A stretch of DNA of 7,227 nucleotides, taken from positions 1-7,227 of the forward strand of contig USKL01000074.1 of assembly GCA_900555225.1 (NCBI GenBank), read 5' to 3'. Shown here piece after piece: positions 7,109 to 7,227 of this stretch (the first letter of the stretch is position 1; each line of letters opens with the position of its first letter). The translations under genes were made by a program, and so were the position numbers. The notes beneath the pieces are model-generated. The model saw nothing but the letters and a program-made list of their open reading frames with translations. It was not told where the DNA came from and searched no databases. Source of the DNA: an uncultured Collinsella sp. Its GTDB lineage: Bacteria; Actinomycetota; Coriobacteriia; Coriobacteriales; Coriobacteriaceae.

Positions 7109-7227
7109 ATGCCGACCTCGAATGACCGCGGGCCCCACCGCCCGCGCACAAATATACAGTACCATGTGGAGAATGGCTGGGCGGTGCCCGACCAGCCGCA
7201 GACGCCGCCGCGCCGCACCTCCACGCA
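7109..7227 (+). CDS. Unknown protein, N-terminal part only (cut by the window end)
   Basis: An open frame starts at ATG 7109 and runs off the window after 39 codons plus two bases. The start is well supported: AAAGGGGG (7094-7101) lies seven bases upstream and an extended -10 promoter lies about 65 bases upstream. The visible part is hydrophilic, rich in Pro and Arg, with no signal peptide or membrane helix so far (begins MPTSNDRGPHRPRTN, then VENGWAVPDQPQTPPRR). It looks like a disordered cytoplasmic N-terminus that may precede a domain outside the window. I do not recognise the family. Confidence 0.7.
   Translation, partial: MPTSNDRGPHRPRTNIQYHVENGWAVPDQPQTPPRRTST

Overview
The window is about 7.2 kb of GC-rich, gene-dense bacterial DNA. 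It is built around a ferrous-iron uptake locus: a DtxR/MntR-type metalloregulator facing away from feoA-feoA-feoB. A LacI-type regulator and a small FeoB-associated Cys-rich protein lie on one side, and a glutaminyl-tRNA synthetase gene on the other. There are no tRNA or rRNA genes, CRISPR arrays or transposase genes that I can see. The content fits a Gram-positive gut anaerobe. From memory of protein style only, the left part (lacI, the Cys-rich protein, most of feoB) reads like Coriobacteriia (Collinsella-like). The right part (feoA pair, regulator, glnS) reads like clostridial Oscillospiraceae/Ruminococcaceae. That mismatch is an inference. It may mean horizontal transfer of the feo locus, a recombination junction near the 5' end of feoB, or a chimeric assembly.

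Layout. Bases 1-68 hold no gene I can support. A LacI/GalR-family regulator is on the minus strand at 69-1148. Its upstream gap contains the terminator (1246-1279) of the next gene. That gene is a 66-aa membrane protein with a clustered-Cys tail (1293-1493, minus). It is separated from feoB by a stretch with an imperfect inverted repeat (1552-1628) and the feoB terminator (1635-1667). feoB (1697-4021), feoA (4048-4269) and a second feoA (4282-4491/4494) form one minus-strand operon, read from a promoter at 4598-4626. Around this promoter are DtxR/IdeR-like half-sites (GGTTAG/CTAACC). The regulator (4707-5096, plus) is divergent and ends at a strong hairpin terminator (5107-5142). This terminator also serves the convergent glnS (5147-6859, minus). 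glnS has a clear promoter at 6961-6989 and a leader hairpin at 6899-6920. A divergent promoter (about 7035-7043) drives a gene cut by the window end (7109 onward).

How the parts work together. FeoB is the membrane Fe(II) transporter with a GTPase domain, the two FeoA proteins are its small SH3-like partners, and the Cys-rich membrane protein is a likely accessory. The regulator carries a DtxR-style Cys-x2-Glu-His metal motif, which favours iron sensing. When loaded with metal it would bind the boxes on and just downstream of the feo promoter and shut the operon off. glnS and the truncated gene are unrelated housekeeping or unknown neighbours. The LacI regulator's target is probably outside the window.
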